Shown piece by piece: positions 1 through 7,735 of a DNA stretch of 7,735 nucleotides. The first letter of the stretch is position 1. Every line of letters begins with the position of its first letter. The position numbers and the translations under genes were made by a program. This DNA is from Pseudomonadota bacterium (GTDB lineage Bacteria; Pseudomonadota; Alphaproteobacteria; Acetobacterales; Acetobacteraceae): positions 1 to 7,735 of the forward strand of contig JAJYAF010000091.1 of assembly GCA_021779655.1 (NCBI GenBank), read 5' to 3'. Below the pieces are notes generated by a model. The model saw only the letters and a program-made list of their open reading frames with translations, ran no database searches and was not told the origin of the DNA.

Positions 1-1665
1 GACCACCAGCCTGGGCGGCGGCAGGCCAGCCGCTTCCGCCGGGTCCTGAACGTTCTCCTTCCAGGCGGCGCGGATCGCGGCTTCGGTTTTCTCGCCTTCC
101 GGCCCCTCCAGCGCGGTCAGATGAATGCCCGCGACATCCGGCGAAAGCCGCATCGCGAAATGCAGCGCCTTGGCGGCGGGCAGGTCCCATTTCTCGATCG
201 GGATCAGCACCAGCGGCGGCGCGGGCTGCTTCAACTCGATTTTTCCGCAACGCAGATTCGCATCCAGTTCCTCATAGAAGGTCCGGATCCGCAGCAGCAT
301 CAGAAACAGCGCGGGAATCAGCACCACCGTGATCCACGCGCCCTCCACGAATTTGGCCGCCACGATGATCGTCAGCGCCACGGCGGTGGTAAGGGTGCCG
401 AAGCCGTTGACCGCCATTTTCAAAAATTGCCTGCGGCGCCACCAATGCACCGCCATGCCCAATTGCGAGAGCGTGAATGCGAGAAAAGCACCCACCGCGA
501 ACAGCGGGATCAGCGCATTCGTTATGCCATCGAACAGGATAAGCAGGGCCGCCGCAGCGCCGGCGAGGCATAAAATTCCCGCGGAATAGACAAGCCTGCG
601 TCCCGGCATGGCAAAGGCCTGCGGCAGGAAATGATCCCGCGCCATCAGCCGCAGCAGGCGCGGCAGGCCGTTGAAGCTGGTATTGGCCGAGAGACACAAA
701 ATGGCGAGCAGGCTGCCGATCGACACGTAATAGAACCACCCGCGCCCGACCACCGCGCCCGCCAGTTGCGAGAGCACGCTCTGATAGCCTGTTTTGCTCT
801 GATCCATCGCCGCGACGTGATAGGGCGCCACCAGCATGGCGATTCCCGCCAGGAGCAGCGCCAGCGTGAAGATGATGAGTGTGAGCGTCCGATGCGCCTG
901 GGCGACCGTGGGCTCGCGGAAGGCGGTGACACCGTTGCTCACCGCCTCGACACCGGTCATGGCCGTGCAGCCGCTGGCGAAGCTGCGCAGCAGCAGCCAT
1001 GTTCCCGCGGACTCGGTTGCCTTGGGCAGCGGCGGCGGCGGCACCACCGGGGCGGCATGGCCGAACACGAAAACCCGCGCCACGCCGATCCCCAGAATGA
1101 CCACCCAGCACAGAATGAACAGATAGGTCGGCGTGGCGAATACCATTCCGGCTTCCGCCGTACCCCGCAAATTCACCAGGGTGATCACGGCCAGCACGCC
1201 AAGGCAGAGCGGCAGCGTATAGGGTTGCAGCATGGGCACCGCCGAGACCAGTGCCGCGATTCCCGCCGATATGCCGACCGCCGCGTTCAGCACGTAATCC
1301 ACGATCAGCGCGGCCCCGGCGAGAATGCCCGGGCGCATGCCCAGATTGTCGCCCGCCACGGTGTAGGAGCCGCCGCCGCGCGGATAGGCTTCGATGGTCT
1401 GGCGATAGGAAGCGTACAGCACCAGCAGCAGCGCCAGCACGATGAACGAAACCGGCCGCACGTAAACCAGGCTTGCCGCGCCCAGCGGCACCATGATCGC
1501 CATGGCCGATTCCGGGCCGTACGCGGCGGAGGAGAGCGAATCGAGCCCCATCGCCGGAATGCCCGCGAAGGCGCCGATCTTCTGCCCCTCGCCCTCCCAG
1601 TTCGCAAGCCGCCGGCCGAGCACGAATTTCAGCACGATTTCCTTGAGAGACGCGGCTTCAGGCAT
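1..1665 (-). CDS. APC-superfamily permease, KimA/YdaO-like (3' end cut by window)
   Basis: This is a multi-pass inner-membrane transporter of the amino acid-polyamine-organocation fold, closest in motifs to the KimA/YdaO group, whose characterised Bacillus member is a proton-coupled potassium importer. The window holds 555 codons from the ATG. Residues 1-30 are a soluble start. The TM1 motif GLDSLSSAAYGPE is at 40-52, the TM3 motif VDYVLNAAVGIS at 122-133, TGVEAVSNG at 237-245, ANTSFNGLPR at 327-336 and IPLFAVGAF at 386-394. About 12 hydrophobic segments end near residue 458. From about 459 a cytosolic tail begins; LVLIPI at 485-490 looks like the first strand of a USP-like domain as in KimA. 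The tail runs off the window, so about 50 or more residues are probably missing. Asp42, Tyr49, Asp123, Tyr124, Thr237 and Glu240 align with KimA ion-site and proton-coupling residues as I remember them, but Asn127, Gly131 and Phe389 stand where KimA has Thr, Ser and Tyr. The substrate is therefore not certain: potassium is possible, as is an amino acid or other solute. The start is supported by GGGAGG four bases upstream. The family is fairly sure, the substrate is not. Confidence 0.85.
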   Translation of the reverse strand, partial: MPEAASLKEIVLKFVLGRRLANWEGEGQKIGAFAGIPAMGLDSLSSAAYGPESAMAIMVPLGAASLVYVRPVSFIVLALLLVLYASYRQTIEAYPRGGGSYTVAGDNLGMRPGILAGAALIVDYVLNAAVGISAGIAALVSAVPMLQPYTLPLCLGVLAVITLVNLRGTAEAGMVFATPTYLFILCWVVILGIGVARVFVFGHAAPVVPPPPLPKATESAGTWLLLRSFASGCTAMTGVEAVSNGVTAFREPTVAQAHRTLTLIIFTLALLLAGIAMLVAPYHVAAMDQSKTGYQSVLSQLAGAVVGRGWFYYVSIGSLLAILCLSANTSFNGLPRLLRLMARDHFLPQAFAMPGRRLVYSAGILCLAGAAAALLILFDGITNALIPLFAVGAFLAFTLSQLGMAVHWWRRRQFLKMAVNGFGTLTTAVALTIIVAAKFVEGAWITVVLIPALFLMLLRIRTFYEELDANLRCGKIELKQPAPPLVLIPIEKWDLPAAKALHFAMRLSPDVAGIHLTALEGPEGEKTEAAIRAAWKENVQDPAEAAGLPPPRLVV

Positions 1666-1669
1666 CGGG

Positions 1670-1675
1670 CCTCCC
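1670..1675 (-). promoter_or_regulatory. Ribosome binding site of the permease
   Basis: The minus strand reads GGGAGG, a strong Shine-Dalgarno match, with a four-base spacer (CCCG) to the ATG at 1665-1663. The spacer is slightly short, but no other in-frame start with a comparable site is visible. The TM1 motif falls at residue 40, as expected for this family, which supports this start. Confidence 0.7.
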
Positions 1676-1753
1676 TGCGGCCAGGAATTCAACACGCAGC
1701 CGCGCCGCGGCTACCCGGCAAGGTTCGCATTTGCGGGCTGGCTTGCCAACCAT

Positions 1754-1830
1754 CGTGCGCGCATGGGGCATGCACGCACGCGTGTGGGGAGAGGGCCCGC
1801 ACGCGTGCGGCGGGAGGGGGCACGCATGCA
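1754..1830. repeat. Cluster of alternating purine-pyrimidine tracts and nested palindromes
   Basis: Four uninterrupted purine-pyrimidine alternating runs lie at 1754-1765 (12 nt), 1768-1786 (19 nt), 1798-1809 (12 nt) and 1820-1830 (11 nt), which is 54 of 77 bases. Within them, short self-complementary words are arranged symmetrically: GCATGC at 1768-1773, CACGCGTG at 1777-1784, CACGCGTG again at 1800-1807, and GCATGC again at 1824-1829. Alternating CG/CA runs of this kind favour left-handed Z-DNA under negative supercoiling. The cluster sits just after the uvrA stop codon, where transcription would change supercoiling. The pattern is directly visible; any function is inference. Confidence 0.7.
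1797..1810. repeat. Perfect 14-bp palindrome
   Basis: The sequence CCGCACGCGTGCGG is identical to its reverse complement. As RNA it can form a hairpin with a five-pair GC-rich stem (CCGCA/UGCGG) and a CGCG loop. It lies 26-39 bases after the uvrA stop codon. It could be the stem of a U-less terminator, a 3' end stabiliser of the uvrA message, or a protein-binding site. No U-tract follows on the minus strand, which argues against an efficient intrinsic terminator. Confidence 0.55.
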
Positions 1831-1835
1831 GACGC

Positions 1836-4727
1836 TCAGCCGGCCAGTTTGCGCCTGGCTTTCGCTGCCCTTGCCGGCACCAGCAGCGGCGCCAGAAACC
1901 GGCCGGTATGGCTTTCCGGGTTGGCCGCCACTTCCTCCGGCGTGCCGGTCGCGACGATACGGCCGCCGCCATCCCCGCCTTCGGGACCCATGTCGATGAT
2001 ATGATCGGCGGTCTTGATGACTTCGAGATTATGCTCGATCACGATGACGGTATTGCCGCCATCCACCAGCGCCTGCAGCACTTCCAGCAGCTTGCGGATA
2101 TCCTCGAAATGCAGGCCGGTGGTCGGCTCGTCCAGGATGTAGATGGTGCGGCCGGTCGCCCGCCGCGCGAGTTCCTTGGCAAGCTTGATCCGCTGTGCCT
2201 CGCCGCCCGAAAGCGTGGTCGCCTGCTGGCCGAGATGGATATAGCCCAGGCCCACCTTCTGGAGAATACTCAGACGGTCATGGATCTTCGGCACGGCGGA
2301 GAAGAACGCCATGGCTTCGTCCACGGTCATCTCCAGCACATCGGCGATGGATTTGCCGCGAAACTTCACTTCCAGCGTTTCGCGGTTGTAGCGCTTGCCC
2401 TTGCAGGTGTCGCACGTCACGAAGACATCCGGCAGGAAGTGCATCTCTATCTTGATCAGGCCGTCGCCCTGGCAGGCCTCGCAGCGCCCGCCCTTGACAT
2501 TGAAGCTGAAGCGGCCGGGCTTGTACCCGCGCGTGCGCGCATCCGGCATTTCCGCGAACCAGTCGCGGATGGGCGCGAACAGATCGGTATAGGTGGCGGG
2601 GTTGGAACGCGGCGTGCGGCCGATGGGCGACTGGTCGATGTCGATGATCTTGTCGAGCTGCGTCAGCCCCTCGATCCGCTCGAACGGCGCCGGCACCTCG
2701 CCGGAGCCCATCAGCCGGCGCGAGATCGCCTTGTAGAGCGTATCCACCACCAGCGTGGACTTGCCGCCGCCGGACACGCCGGTGACGCAGGTGAACAGCC
2801 CGAGCGGAAACCCGGCGGTGACGTTCTTGAGATTGTTGCCGGTGGCGCCGATGAGCTTGATCATCCGGCCGTGCTGTATCGGCCGCCGCGGCGCCGGAAT
2901 CGGAATCCTGCGCCGGCCGGAGAGGTAGTCCCCGGTGATGGATTTCGGGTTCGCCTCAACCTCCGCCGGCGTGCCCTGGGCCACGACATGGCCGCCGCCG
3001 GCGCCGGCCGCCGGCCCCATGTCGATCAGATGGTCGGCGGCGCGGATCGCGTCCTCGTCGTGCTCCACCACCAGCACGGTATTGCCGAGGTTCTTCAGCC
3101 GCCGGAGCGTCTCCAGCAGCCGTTCATTGTCGCGCTGGTGCAGGCCGATGGATGGCTCGTCCAGCACGTAGAGCACGCCGGTCAGGCCGGAGCCGATCTG
3201 GCTCGCCAGCCGGATGCGCTGGCTCTCGCCGCCGGAAAGCGTGGCGGCGCCGCGGGCGAGCGTGAGATAATTGAGCCCGACATCGACCAGGAACTGCAAC
3301 CGGTCGTTAATCTCCCGTAATATCCTCCGGGCGATCTCCAGCCGTTGCGGCGTGAGCGTGCCGCCCACGGCGGCGAACCAGTCGCGCGCCTGATCGATGG
3401 AAAGCTCCGCCACTTCCGCGAGGTTCCTGCCGGCGACCTTCACCGCCAGCGCCTCCGGCTTCAGCCGCGCGCCATGGCAGGCGCCGCAAGGGCGCTCCGA
3501 CTGGTAGCGGGAGAGTTCCTCGCGCACCCAGACGCTCTCGCTCTCGCGGATGCGGCGTTCGAGGTTGCGGATCACGCCCTCGAACGGCTTCTTCACCGTA
3601 TAGGCGCGGCTGCCGTCCTTATAGGCGAGTTCAACGTCCTCCTTGCCGGTGCCGTAGAGAATGGCGTTTCGCACCGCTTCCGGCAGCATCTCCCAGGGGG
3701 TGGTCGTTTTCACCTTGAAATGCCGGGCAAGCCCCGCCAGCGTCTGGCTATAATAGGGAGACTGCGCATTGGCCCAGGGCATGATCGCGTTTTCGCCCAA
3801 ACTCCGCTGTTCATCCGGCACGACCAGATGCGGGTCGAAATAGATCTCATGGCCGAGGCCGTCGCAAACCGGGCAGGCGCCGTGCGGCGAGTTGAAGGAG
3901 AACAGCCGCGGCTCGATCTCCTCGATCGTGAAGCCGGAAACCGGGCAGGCGAAACGCGAGGAAAAAACCGTCACCGCCCCGTCATCGGCGTTTTCCGCGT
4001 ACACGATCCCGTCGGAAAGCCCCAAGGCGGTTTCAAGCGAATCGGCCAGCCGCTGTTCCAGCCCCTCGCGCACCACCACGCGATCCACCGCCACGTCGAT
4101 TTCGTGTTTCAGTTTTTTGTTCAGCGGCGGAACCTGGTCTATTTCATAGATGCTGCCATCCACCTTGACGCGGGTGAAACCCTTGCGCTGCAGCTCCGCC
4201 AGCTCCTTGCGGTATTCGCCCTTGCGGTCGCGGATCACCGGCGCCAGCAAGATGAGCCGCGTGCCGGCCGGCATCGCCATGATCCGGTCCACCATCTGGC
4301 TTACCGTCTGCGCCTCGATCGGCAGGCCGGTCGCCGGGGAATAGGGCACGCCCGCGCGCGCCCAGAGCAGGCGCATGTAATCGTGAATTTCGGTGACCGT
4401 GCCGACGGTCGAACGCGGGTTCTTCGAGGTGGATTTCTGCTCGATGGAAATGGCGGGCGAAAGCCCCTCGATCGAATCGACGTCCGGCTTGCCCATCAGC
4501 TCCAGGAACTGCCGCGCATAGGCGGAAAGGCTCTCGACATAGCGGCGCTGCCCCTCGGCATAGATGGTGTCGAAGGCGAGCGAGGATTTGCCGGAGCCGG
4601 AAAGCCCGGTGATCACGGTCAGCCGGTCGCGCGGAATGGCGACGTCGATGTTCTTGAGATTATGCTCGCGCGCGCCGCGCACCTGGATCACACCACGATC
4701 CGGCGCGGGGTGTTGCTTGATCGCCAT
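1836..4727 (-). CDS. uvrA: UvrABC system protein A, excision repair ATPase
   Basis: UvrA is the damage-sensing dimer of bacterial nucleotide excision repair. It binds distorted DNA, loads UvrB, and leaves before UvrC makes the incisions. The gene is complete at 963 residues, slightly longer than the E. coli protein (940). In order: Walker A of the first ATPase, GLSGSGKSS (41-49); the UvrB-binding and insertion region; first zinc motif C261, S264, C285, C288; CxxC pair C414/C417; ABC signature LSGGESQ (497-503) and Walker B LYVLDEPS (519-526). The second half has Walker [10 protein letters not shown] (650-658), a four-Cys zinc finger C749/C752/C772/C775, signature LSGGEAQ (839-845) and Walker B IYILDEP (862-868) with a downstream IEHN switch (897-900). 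One Cys of the first zinc motif is Ser, a variant I recall as common in alphaproteobacteria. The ATG is preceded by a weak GGGG with a four-base spacer. A LexA box in the promoter implies SOS induction. The C-terminus is Ala/Lys/Arg-rich, with nothing broken. Confidence 0.98.
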   Translation of the reverse strand: MAIKQHPAPDRGVIQVRGAREHNLKNIDVAIPRDRLTVITGLSGSGKSSLAFDTIYAEGQRRYVESLSAYARQFLELMGKPDVDSIEGLSPAISIEQKSTSKNPRSTVGTVTEIHDYMRLLWARAGVPYSPATGLPIEAQTVSQMVDRIMAMPAGTRLILLAPVIRDRKGEYRKELAELQRKGFTRVKVDGSIYEIDQVPPLNKKLKHEIDVAVDRVVVREGLEQRLADSLETALGLSDGIVYAENADDGAVTVFSSRFACPVSGFTIEEIEPRLFSFNSPHGACPVCDGLGHEIYFDPHLVVPDEQRSLGENAIMPWANAQSPYYSQTLAGLARHFKVKTTTPWEMLPEAVRNAILYGTGKEDVELAYKDGSRAYTVKKPFEGVIRNLERRIRESESVWVREELSRYQSERPCGACHGARLKPEALAVKVAGRNLAEVAELSIDQARDWFAAVGGTLTPQRLEIARRILREINDRLQFLVDVGLNYLTLARGAATLSGGESQRIRLASQIGSGLTGVLYVLDEPSIGLHQRDNERLLETLRRLKNLGNTVLVVEHDEDAIRAADHLIDMGPAAGAGGGHVVAQGTPAEVEANPKSITGDYLSGRRRIPIPAPRRPIQHGRMIKLIGATGNNLKNVTAGFPLGLFTCVTGVSGGGKSTLVVDTLYKAISRRLMGSGEVPAPFERIEGLTQLDKIIDIDQSPIGRTPRSNPATYTDLFAPIRDWFAEMPDARTRGYKPGRFSFNVKGGRCEACQGDGLIKIEMHFLPDVFVTCDTCKGKRYNRETLEVKFRGKSIADVLEMTVDEAMAFFSAVPKIHDRLSILQKVGLGYIHLGQQATTLSGGEAQRIKLAKELARRATGRTIYILDEPTTGLHFEDIRKLLEVLQALVDGGNTVIVIEHNLEVIKTADHIIDMGPEGGDGGGRIVATGTPEEVAANPESHTGRFLAPLLVPARAAKARRKLAG

Positions 4728-4739
4728 TTTGCCCCAAAT

Positions 4740-4754
4740 GTTCCTGAGATGTTC
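4740..4754. promoter_or_regulatory. LexA operator (alphaproteobacterial SOS box)
   Basis: The plus strand reads GTTC, seven bases (CTGAGAT), GTTC; read along uvrA it is GAAC-N7-GAAC. A direct repeat with this exact spacing is the established LexA recognition site of alphaproteobacteria, unlike the palindromic CTG-N10-CAG of gammaproteobacteria. It shares one base with the predicted -10 hexamer and covers the expected transcription start, 13-27 bases before the uvrA start codon. Bound LexA would block RNA polymerase. RecA-triggered LexA cleavage after DNA damage should then release uvrA. Known alphaproteobacterial uvrA genes are LexA-controlled, which fits. LexA itself is not in the window. 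Confidence 0.85.
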
Positions 4755-4782
4755 TTATAAGATATGGCGCGGTGAGACGCAA
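4754..4782 (-). promoter_or_regulatory. Predicted sigma70-type promoter of uvrA
   Basis: On the minus strand a -35-like TTGCGT (4782-4777) is followed by a 17-base spacer and a -10 hexamer TATAAG (4759-4754), a five-of-six match to TATAAT. Transcription would begin near 4746-4748, giving a short leader of about 20 bases before the uvrA ATG. The -35 is only a three-of-six match. The short AT-richer stretch in a strongly GC-rich region, and the LexA box laid directly over the start, support the call. Confidence 0.65.
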
Positions 4783-4814
4783 ACTGCAAATACGGACATA
4801 AGTCGACCGATGCG

Positions 4815-7735
4815 CTATTCCGCGGCAAGCGCCTGTTTTGCCTCCGCCAGATCCACTGCGCGCGCCAGATCGACCGAAAGCAGCCGGGAGACACCGCGTT
4901 CCTGCATGGTCACGCCGTAGAGCCGGTCCATGCGCGCCATGGTCAAATGGTGGTGGGTGACGACCAGGAAGCGCGTATGGGTCTGCCGCACCATATCCTC
5001 CAGAAGGTTGCAGAAGCGCTCCACATTGGTGTCATCCAGTGGGGCGTCCACCTCGTCCAGAACGGAAATCGGCGCGGGGTTGCATTTGAACACGGCGAAG
5101 ATGAGCGACAGCGCGGTTAATGCCTGCTCCCCGCCGGAGAGCAGCGAGAGCATGCTGAGTTTCTTGCCGGGCGGCTGCGCGTAGATCTCCAGCCCGGCCT
5201 GGAGCGGATCGTCGGAGCCCACCATGGCGAGATGCGCCTTGCCGCCACCGAACATGCGGCTGAACAGATTCTGAAAATGCTGGTCCACTTCCCCGAATAT
5301 CGCGGACAGCCGCTCACGGCCCTCGCGGTTCAAATGGCCGATGGAGCCACGCAGCTTGGCAATCGCGGTGGTGATTTCGGCGTGTTCCCGGTCGATGGCG
5401 GCAATCGCCTCCTCGGCCTCCCGCATCTCGGTCTCGGCGCGCAGATTGACCGGCCCCATCTCCTCGCGCTCGCGCACCAGCCGTTCCCAGCGCTTGCGCG
5501 CCTTGTCCTCCGATTCGGCGTTCAGTTCGGCCGGGGGATCGGGCAGAACGGGGCTCGTGCCCAGGCGTTCCAGAATCCGCTCGGCCACCACGCCCCAGGC
5601 GTAATCGGCGGCGGTAACATTTCCTTCTTCCCGCGCCTGCGCGACATTCGCGGCGGCAAGAGCCGCCTCCGCCGCGCGCGCATCCCGGCTGGCATTCTCC
5701 GCCGCCGTCTGCGCGGCATGCAATGCCTCGGCCGCGCGCCGATGCGCCGTTTCGGCGGCGGCAAGGGTATCCAGCGCCTCGCGGCGGGCGGCGGCCGCGC
5801 GTTCGGGGGCCGATTCCAGCCCGGCCGCGGCTTGCCCTGCTTCCGCCAGCCGTGTGGTGAGCTCGGCCAGCCGGTCCGCCGCGCTGATTCCCCGCTCCCG
5901 CCAGGCGGCGCGCTCCTGCTCAAGCATTTGAAGGCGGTCGGTTCGCGCCGCGTTGGCGGCTTGCAGCGCATCGTGCTTCTGGCGCGCCGCGAGTTCAGCC
6001 TGTCTTGCGGCATCCAGCCGCTGCCGCGCCGCTTCCACGCCAGCGCGCGCGGCCGCGAGGTCCGGAAGGCTTACGATGTCGGCGCGGCTCTGCTCCAGGG
6101 CGGCGGCGGCTTCCATGGCTTCGGCGGCAAGCTGATCGCGCTGAGTTTGCGCCGCGTTCGCCTTCGTGGCGGCACGCTCGGCCTCCGCCGAAAGCCGCAG
6201 CGCCTCGTTGCGGATACGGTCGAAGCGTTGTTCGCCCTGCCGGCGCGCCTCGCGGGCCGCCTGTTCCGCGGCCCTGGCCTCACGCTCGGCCGTCTCGGCG
6301 GCGGCTTTCGCCCGGCGGGCATCCTCCACGGCCGTCTGCGTCCGCTCGCGCTCGCCTTCCAGGGCGGTCAGCCGGTTGCGCTGCGCAAGCCGCACCGCGG
6401 CCTCCGAATGGAGACCCGCGCGTACCGTGTAGCCATCCCATCGCCACACCGCGCCCTCGCGGGAGACGAGGATCTGGCCGGGGTTCAAATCACGTTGCAG
6501 AATATCGCCATCCGCGCCTTCCGGCAGCAGCAGGATATGCGATAGCGCCCGCCCGAGCGCCTGCGGCCCGGTTACGAGATCGGCCAGGGATTGCAGCGGC
6601 GCCGCCGAATGGCCAAGAGGCGGCAGAAGCCGCCAATGCCGTGGCGCGGCCGGTTCCGCGGAAGCGGAAAGTTCCTCCCGCAGCGCGGCACCCAGCGCCG
6701 TCTCCAGCCCCGCGGGCACCTTCAGCGAATCGAGAACCGGGGAGGATTCACGGCCGAATTTCTGCGCCAGCAGCGCCGCCAGCGCATCGTATTCGGTGGC
6801 GGTCCGGGCGGCCTCTGTTTCTCTGGCCGACGCCTCGGCGCGGGCGGCCGCCAGGGCCGTTTCCGTCGCAACGCGCCTTGCCTCCGCTTCCGCCACCGCC
6901 TCCCGCGCCGCGAGCAGCGCGGCTTCGGCGGCGGCGCGCTCGGCTTCCACCGCCGCCAGTTGCGCAAGCGGTACCAGCGCGGCCTTCTGCCGCTCCAGTT
7001 CGGTTTCGATTTCGGCCAGCCGGGCATCGGCCCGATTTGCCCGCGCCTGCGCATCGGCAAGCCTGCGCCGCACCGATTCCGACTCGGCTGCGAGTTGGGC
7101 GGCATCCTCGGTCGCCCGCGTTGCCGCGGCTTCCGCCTCCCGCATCGCCAACAGCGCCGCGTCCTCCTCGGCGCTGGCCGCCGCCAGGGCGGCGGGCGCA
7201 TCCGCCGCCGCACGCAGCAGCCGCGACTGCTCTTCGTCAAGCGCCGCCCGCGCGGCTTCGGCGTCCGCCGCCAGGCGCGTCGCGTGCGAATGGTCGCGCG
7301 CCAGCGTTTCAACCCGTGTGCGGGATTCGGTCAGGGCGGCCAGGGCGCGGGTTTCCGCCTCCGCCGACTGTTCCTGCGCGATCCGCGCCCGCTCCAGCAT
7401 GGTGCGCGCCTGCGCTTCCGCGCCGCGCAGTTCCGGCAGCGCCGCCTCGGCCGTCGCGGCAAGCCCGGCCGTCTCGGCGGCGGCGATGGTTGCCTCCCGC
7501 ACCGCAGCCTCCACCGCCGCGAAAGCCTGTTTCGCCGCATCGCGCGCGGCCTCCGCCACCGCGCACTGAATGGCGAGCAGTTCGGCTTCGGCGGCGCGTA
7601 TGGCGCCGGAGAGATTGCGGTAGCGGTTGGCCTGCCGCGCCTGGCGCTGCAACTCCTTGAGCCGTCCTTCCAGCTGGGCCTTCAAATCCTCCGCCCGCGC
7701 GAGATTCTGTTCCGCCGCCCGCAATTTCAGTTCCG
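4815..7735 (-). CDS. smc: Chromosome partition/condensation protein SMC (5' part outside the window)
   Basis: SMC is the ATPase of the bacterial condensin complex. With ScpA and ScpB it folds and segregates the chromosome. The window holds the last 972 codons and the TAG stop; the N-terminal head with Walker A lies upstream. Counting from the TTG codon at 7724 as residue 1: the descending coiled coil runs to about 310, the hinge spans about 318-440 (DNA about 6405-6773), the returning coiled coil runs to about 755, and the C-terminal head is 757-969. The head has the ABC signature [10 protein letters not shown] (861-870), Walker [14 protein letters not shown] (886-898) with the catalytic Glu, and an H-loop in VVTHHH (921-926). 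The TTG at 7724 is not a real start, because the frame stays open to the window edge and the family has about 165-170 further residues. The arms are very Ala-rich: 38 of residues 201-300 by my count. No frameshift is seen. Confidence 0.96.
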   Translation of the reverse strand, partial: ELKLRAAEQNLARAEDLKAQLEGRLKELQRQARQANRYRNLSGAIRAAEAELLAIQCAVAEAARDAAKQAFAAVEAAVREATIAAAETAGLAATAEAALPELRGAEAQARTMLERARIAQEQSAEAETRALAALTESRTRVETLARDHSHATRLAADAEAARAALDEEQSRLLRAAADAPAALAAASAEEDAALLAMREAEAAATRATEDAAQLAAESESVRRRLADAQARANRADARLAEIETELERQKAALVPLAQLAAVEAERAAAEAALLAAREAVAEAEARRVATETALAAARAEASARETEAARTATEYDALAALLAQKFGRESSPVLDSLKVPAGLETALGAALREELSASAEPAAPRHWRLLPPLGHSAAPLQSLADLVTGPQALGRALSHILLLPEGADGDILQRDLNPGQILVSREGAVWRWDGYTVRAGLHSEAAVRLAQRNRLTALEGERERTQTAVEDARRAKAAAETAEREARAAEQAAREARRQGEQRFDRIRNEALRLSAEAERAATKANAAQTQRDQLAAEAMEAAAALEQSRADIVSLPDLAAARAGVEAARQRLDAARQAELAARQKHDALQAANAARTDRLQMLEQERAAWRERGISAADRLAELTTRLAEAGQAAAGLESAPERAAAARREALDTLAAAETAHRRAAEALHAAQTAAENASRDARAAEAALAAANVAQAREEGNVTAADYAWGVVAERILERLGTSPVLPDPPAELNAESEDKARKRWERLVREREEMGPVNLRAETEMREAEEAIAAIDREHAEITTAIAKLRGSIGHLNREGRERLSAIFGEVDQHFQNLFSRMFGGGKAHLAMVGSDDPLQAGLEIYAQPPGKKLSMLSLLSGGEQALTALSLIFAVFKCNPAPISVLDEVDAPLDDTNVERFCNLLEDMVRQTHTRFLVVTHHHLTMARMDRLYGVTMQERGVSRLLSVDLARAVDLAEAKQALAAE

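Larger units (their letters stand above)
1666..1835. other. Intergenic region between uvrA and the permease gene
   Basis: This 170-bp gap has no gene I can support. Its uvrA-proximal half (1754-1830) is a cluster of alternating purine-pyrimidine tracts and palindromes, described separately. The permease-proximal half holds a minus-strand TTGGCA at 1749-1744 that matches a -35 element at five of six positions, but no acceptable -10 lies 15-19 bases downstream. I therefore do not call a permease promoter. There is no U-rich run, so I see no standard intrinsic terminator for uvrA either. Whether the permease is co-transcribed with uvrA cannot be settled by reading. Confidence 0.6.
4728..4814. 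other. Intergenic region between smc and uvrA
   Basis: This 87-bp gap is visibly richer in A and T than the flanking genes. It holds the predicted uvrA promoter and the LexA box. I see no GC-rich hairpin with a T-run after the smc stop codon, only the short palindromes GTCGAC (4803-4808 region) and CTTATAAG (4754-4761). Nothing therefore clearly stops smc transcripts from running into uvrA. The uvrA-proximal end carries a minus-strand GGGG at 4735-4732, a poor Shine-Dalgarno site. Confidence 0.6.

Noticed and set aside
272..1111. Minus-strand open frame (279 codons) within the permease
   Set aside because: It is a wrong frame of the same strand, rich in Gly/Arg/His. The frame starting at 1665 gives a coherent 12-TM protein through the same bases.
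1744..1749. Minus-strand TTGGCA as a -35 box for the permease
   Set aside because: Good -35 match, but no acceptable -10 hexamer at 15-19 bases, so no promoter is called.
631..2004. Plus-strand open frame (457 codons) opposite the permease and the uvrA 3' end
   Set aside because: Low-complexity His/Gln/Arg-rich product that spans two genes and their intergenic region; the permease frame on the other strand has clear transporter motifs.
1731..3320. Long plus-strand open frame (529 codons) opposite uvrA
   Set aside because: It is the antisense shadow of uvrA. The product is His/Arg/Asp-rich with no recognisable domain, while the minus-strand frame encodes an unmistakable UvrA.
3345..4760. Plus-strand open frame (471 codons) opposite the 5' half of uvrA
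   Set aside because: Antisense shadow caused by high GC and codon bias; no family motifs, and it runs through the uvrA promoter.
5232..6545. Plus-strand open frame (437 codons) opposite smc
   Set aside because: Arg/Gly-rich antisense shadow of the SMC coiled coil and hinge, with no domain.
6005..7660. Plus-strand open frame (551 codons) opposite smc, Pro/Arg/Ala-rich
   Set aside because: Antisense shadow of the Ala-rich SMC arm; composition is that expected from reading GCC/GCG codons in another frame.
5600..7700. Repeated GCGGC/GCCTCCGCC words as a DNA repeat array
   Set aside because: They have no fixed period or unit and are explained by Ala and Glu/Arg codons of the SMC coiled coil.
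7722..7724. TTG as the start codon of a 969-residue SMC
   Set aside because: The frame is open to the window edge (Glu-Leu-Lys precede it), and the N-terminal ATPase head of SMC must lie upstream.

Overview
The window reads as chromosomal DNA from a GC-rich alphaproteobacterium. Three things support this. The uvrA promoter carries a GTTC-N7-GTTC direct repeat, which is the alphaproteobacterial form of the LexA (SOS) box. The UvrA first zinc motif has the Ser-for-Cys variant that I recall from alphaproteobacteria. The SMC hinge and C-terminal head also have alphaproteobacterial wording. The SMC end motif ([16 protein letters not shown]) fits Acetobacteraceae best from memory, but that family-level placement is tentative.

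All three genes lie on the minus strand, so transcription runs from high to low coordinates. From 7735 to 4815 is the last ~970 codons of smc, the chromosome-condensation ATPase, whose N-terminal head lies beyond the window. An 87-bp AT-richer gap (4728-4814) follows, holding a good sigma70-like promoter overlapped by the LexA box. Next comes a complete uvrA (4727-1836), the damage-recognition ATPase of nucleotide excision repair. A 170-bp gap (1666-1835) is packed with alternating purine-pyrimidine DNA and nested palindromes. Last is a membrane transporter of the APC superfamily, KimA/YdaO-like (1665 to beyond position 1), whose cytosolic C-terminal domain is cut by the window edge.

SMC and UvrA are both DNA-maintenance ATPases with ABC-type heads, but they act in separate processes. 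The promoter evidence says uvrA can be induced on its own by DNA damage, possibly on top of read-through from smc. The transporter has no obvious functional link to them. I see no mobile element, CRISPR array, tRNA or rRNA, and nothing that looks like a new multi-gene system. The points most worth a second look are the SOS-box geometry, the Z-DNA-prone palindrome cluster after uvrA, and changed residues at the presumed ion site of the transporter.
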